7,109 bases of DNA from Chloroflexota bacterium (GTDB lineage: Bacteria > Chloroflexota > Anaerolineae > Anaerolineales > UBA11657): positions 1-7,109 of the forward strand of contig QWRL01000121.1 in NCBI GenBank assembly GCA_003670425.1. The letters are read 5' to 3'. Shown here piece after piece: positions 6,176-7,109 of this stretch (within the stretch, counting starts at the first letter, position 1; each line of letters begins with the position of its first letter). The notes beneath the pieces were generated by a model. That model worked only from the letters and a program-made list of their open reading frames with translations, made no database searches and was not told the origin of the DNA. The translations under genes and the position numbers were made by a program.

Positions 6176-6403
6176 GCATTGGCAGCCAGTGCATGTGCAG
6201 CACTGTGTGCAGATTGCTGCTAGTTCACTTTGCGGGACTGCGGCAGGTAGTGGCGGCATGACAGGGTGGCGGGCCGCGGTGTATCAACGCCGCCGGCCAG
6301 AATGGAGTGCAGGCCGGTACTCCGCGCTGCAGAAATGGTACATGCTGCGAAGCGTGGAAAGGTGTGGATCTGGCGCGAGTGTGGAGTAGTGGGCTGCCAA
6401 TGC
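6176..6403. repeat. 12-bp perfect inverted repeat spanning about 228 bases
   Basis: GCATTGGCAGCC at 6176-6187 is the exact reverse complement of GGCTGCCAATGC at 6392-6403. Similarity does not extend past the 12 bases on either side. The arms could be ends of a small non-coding element or binding sites for one regulator, or a chance match in GC-rich DNA. No target-site duplication is obvious. Confidence 0.4.
6258..6287 (-). promoter_or_regulatory. Weak candidate promoter for the kynU-def cluster
   Basis: On the minus strand, TTGATA (6282-6287) is followed after 18 bases by TGTCAT (6258-6263). The boxes match five and four of six consensus bases. The leader to the kynU ATG would be about 118 bases and would include a CAGTGC/GCACTG hairpin at 6187-6205. 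The DNA is GC-rich and other starts are possible; low confidence. Confidence 0.25.
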
Positions 6404-6430
6404 TGCTCTGTGGAAGTAGTGCAAAATGCG

Positions 6431-6465
6431 TTGATACGCGAATCAATCCTATACGAATATCGAAT
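6431..6465. repeat. Near-palindrome and CGAAT repeats ahead of the AT-rich gene
   Basis: TTGATACGCGAATCAA (6431-6446) is palindromic except for one mismatched pair. It overlaps the first of three direct CGAAT copies (6439-6443, 6454-6458, 6461-6465). The position, at the composition change and about 140 bases before the start codon, suggests an operator or a recombination-related site. This is inferred from pattern only. Confidence 0.35.
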
Positions 6466-6523
6466 AAACGTAGTCGTTGACCCTCAGTCAATGGTTGGGT
6501 GGAGGTCAGCGCAAAATGGTACT

Positions 6524-6554
6524 TTCACATTGCGGGTTCAGGGTGTACTATAGT
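6524..6554 (+). promoter_or_regulatory. Candidate promoter of the AT-rich right-edge gene
   Basis: TTCACA (6524-6529) and TATAGT (6549-6554) match five and four to five of six consensus bases respectively, but the 19-base spacer is longer than ideal. Transcription would start near 6561, about 40 bases before the ATG at 6602. Confidence 0.35.
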
Positions 6555-6601
6555 GGCGTGGTTTTGGGAATGAATTTCATATCCATCACGCGAGGAAGAA
6601 A

Positions 6602-7109
6602 ATGTACCCTGTATTAATAGGATTAGCGATAGTTATCGGAATTGTATGGTTTATAGCAAGTGCAGCTATCGCTATAGCAAAACCAATTGGAATAACATTT
6701 TTGGTTGGTGGAGCAGGGTGGTTAATTTATCAAATTTATCTATACCTGTACTTCAATGGAGATAAATTCAAAAAAATCAAGGACAGCATTAAAGAATACA
6801 CGAAGAACTGCAATGAATTAAACCACCACATAGAAGAGCTTAAGGGTTCGTATTCTGACGTAAAAACACATGACTATGGTGATGGTGACTTATATGACAA
6901 TAGTAATTATAAATTCAAAAGAAAAGAGTGGAGCAATAGCGTTAAGAACAACAAAACACACAATTGCTCTGCGTCTATTTGCAAAAGCGCCAGTGAACAG
7001 CCATTCAAATATCTTTGTAAGTACTTTGATATCAAAGTAAGTGAGGAAACATTATCGGGTTTTGAAAGTGTATTAAACGATTTCGCCGCTGCTGAACAGG
7101 GAAAAGTAT
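6602..7109 (+). CDS. AT-rich membrane-anchored protein, N-terminal part (putative HNH-nuclease family; runs off right edge)
   Basis: An unbroken frame of 169 codons begins at ATG 6602, preceded by GAGGAAG at a good distance, and leaves the window. Two hydrophobic segments (about 3-26 and 29-50) are followed by a charged helical stretch (54-82), then a distinctive region: KTHDYGDGDLYDNSNYKFKR (88-107), HNCSASICKSA (120-130, C122 and C127) and PFKYLCKYFDIK (134-145, C139). From memory, proteins with this THDYG...NCS...C...QPFKYLCKYF...AAEQGK pattern continue to a C-terminal HNH endonuclease domain. I cannot see that part, so the nuclease assignment is a recollection. Codon use is strongly AT-biased: the 60 bases at 6721-6780 contain 13 G/C, against 41 in the 60 bases at 5521-5580 within kynU. 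This indicates recent acquisition, perhaps of a mobile or defence-related gene. The presence of a real gene is much surer than its function. Confidence 0.72.
   Translation, partial: MYPVLIGLAIVIGIVWFIASAAIAIAKPIGITFLVGGAGWLIYQIYLYLYFNGDKFKKIKDSIKEYTKNCNELNHHIEELKGSYSDVKTHDYGDGDLYDNSNYKFKRKEWSNSVKNNKTHNCSASICKSASEQPFKYLCKYFDIKVSEETLSGFESVLNDFAAAEQGKV

Larger units (their letters stand above)
6133..6601. other. Gene-free region between kynU and the AT-rich gene
   Basis: About 470 bases separate the divergent kynU and right-edge genes. Open frames here look like non-coding shadows: no family motif, no conserved composition and no ribosome site. Contents seen are a 12-bp inverted repeat (6176-6187 with 6392-6403), a CAGTGC/GCACTG hairpin (6187-6205), three TGTGGA copies (6363, 6380, 6409), a near-palindrome at 6431-6446 and three CGAAT copies (6439, 6454, 6461). 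Base composition changes from GC-rich to AT-rich from about 6420 onward. No tRNA gene or tRNA fragment that could serve as an integration target was found. Confidence 0.45.

Noticed and set aside
5542..6261. Plus-strand frame of 239 codons opposite kynU
   Set aside because: It is antisense to conserved kynureninase motifs including the PLP lysine region, and no family is recognisable.
6363..6414. Three TGTGGA copies as iterons of a replication origin
   Set aside because: Spacing is irregular (17 and 29 bases), the motif is short, and no replication gene is nearby.
1..7109. CRISPR array, insertion sequence transposase, integrase or tRNA gene
   Set aside because: No regularly spaced repeats, transposase or integrase motifs, or tRNA-like folds with a GGTTCGA-type arm were found on either strand.

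Overview
The window is a GC-rich bacterial chromosome segment that changes to clearly AT-rich DNA at its right end. The source is probably a Chloroflexota (Anaerolineae-like) bacterium. The peptide deformylase has the family traits I associate with that phylum: an insert between motifs 1 and 2, a QHEYDHLEGVLFIDRA end and a following VW. The protein combining a cyclic-nucleotide-binding fold with two membrane/PH modules, and the DUF4395 protein, fit the same phylum. This is inference from remembered family style, not from a search.

Left region (1-1941): a divergent promoter region separates a minus-strand gene that runs off the left edge (exported protein, unrecognised) from two plus-strand membrane-protein genes. 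The first is a DUF4395 protein. It sits just behind a strong intrinsic terminator, whose 5' arm could also pair with a segment about 150 nt upstream, so attenuation is possible. The second is a PAP2-family lipid phosphatase whose best promoter would give a nearly leaderless mRNA.

Central region (2041-6132): four minus-strand genes lie head to tail with gaps of 27, 4 and 17 bases (for the starts chosen), so they are probably one operon. In transcription order they are kynureninase (kynU), a large membrane protein with a degenerate cyclic-nucleotide-binding domain and two transmembrane-plus-bacterial-PH repeats, peptide deformylase (def), and a DUF1003 membrane protein. The set mixes tryptophan catabolism, N-terminal protein maturation and envelope proteins. 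No other kynurenine-pathway gene is present.

Right region (6133-7109): about 470 bases without a convincing gene contain a 12-bp inverted repeat, a near-palindrome and CGAAT repeats. Composition then falls to very AT-rich, and a gene with a good ribosome binding site starts at 6602 and leaves the window. It encodes two membrane segments, a charged helix and a Cys-containing region that I associate with a family of mobile or defence-type proteins with a C-terminal HNH nuclease. The nuclease part, if present, is outside the window. This looks like the edge of a horizontally acquired segment and is the most interesting part of the window.
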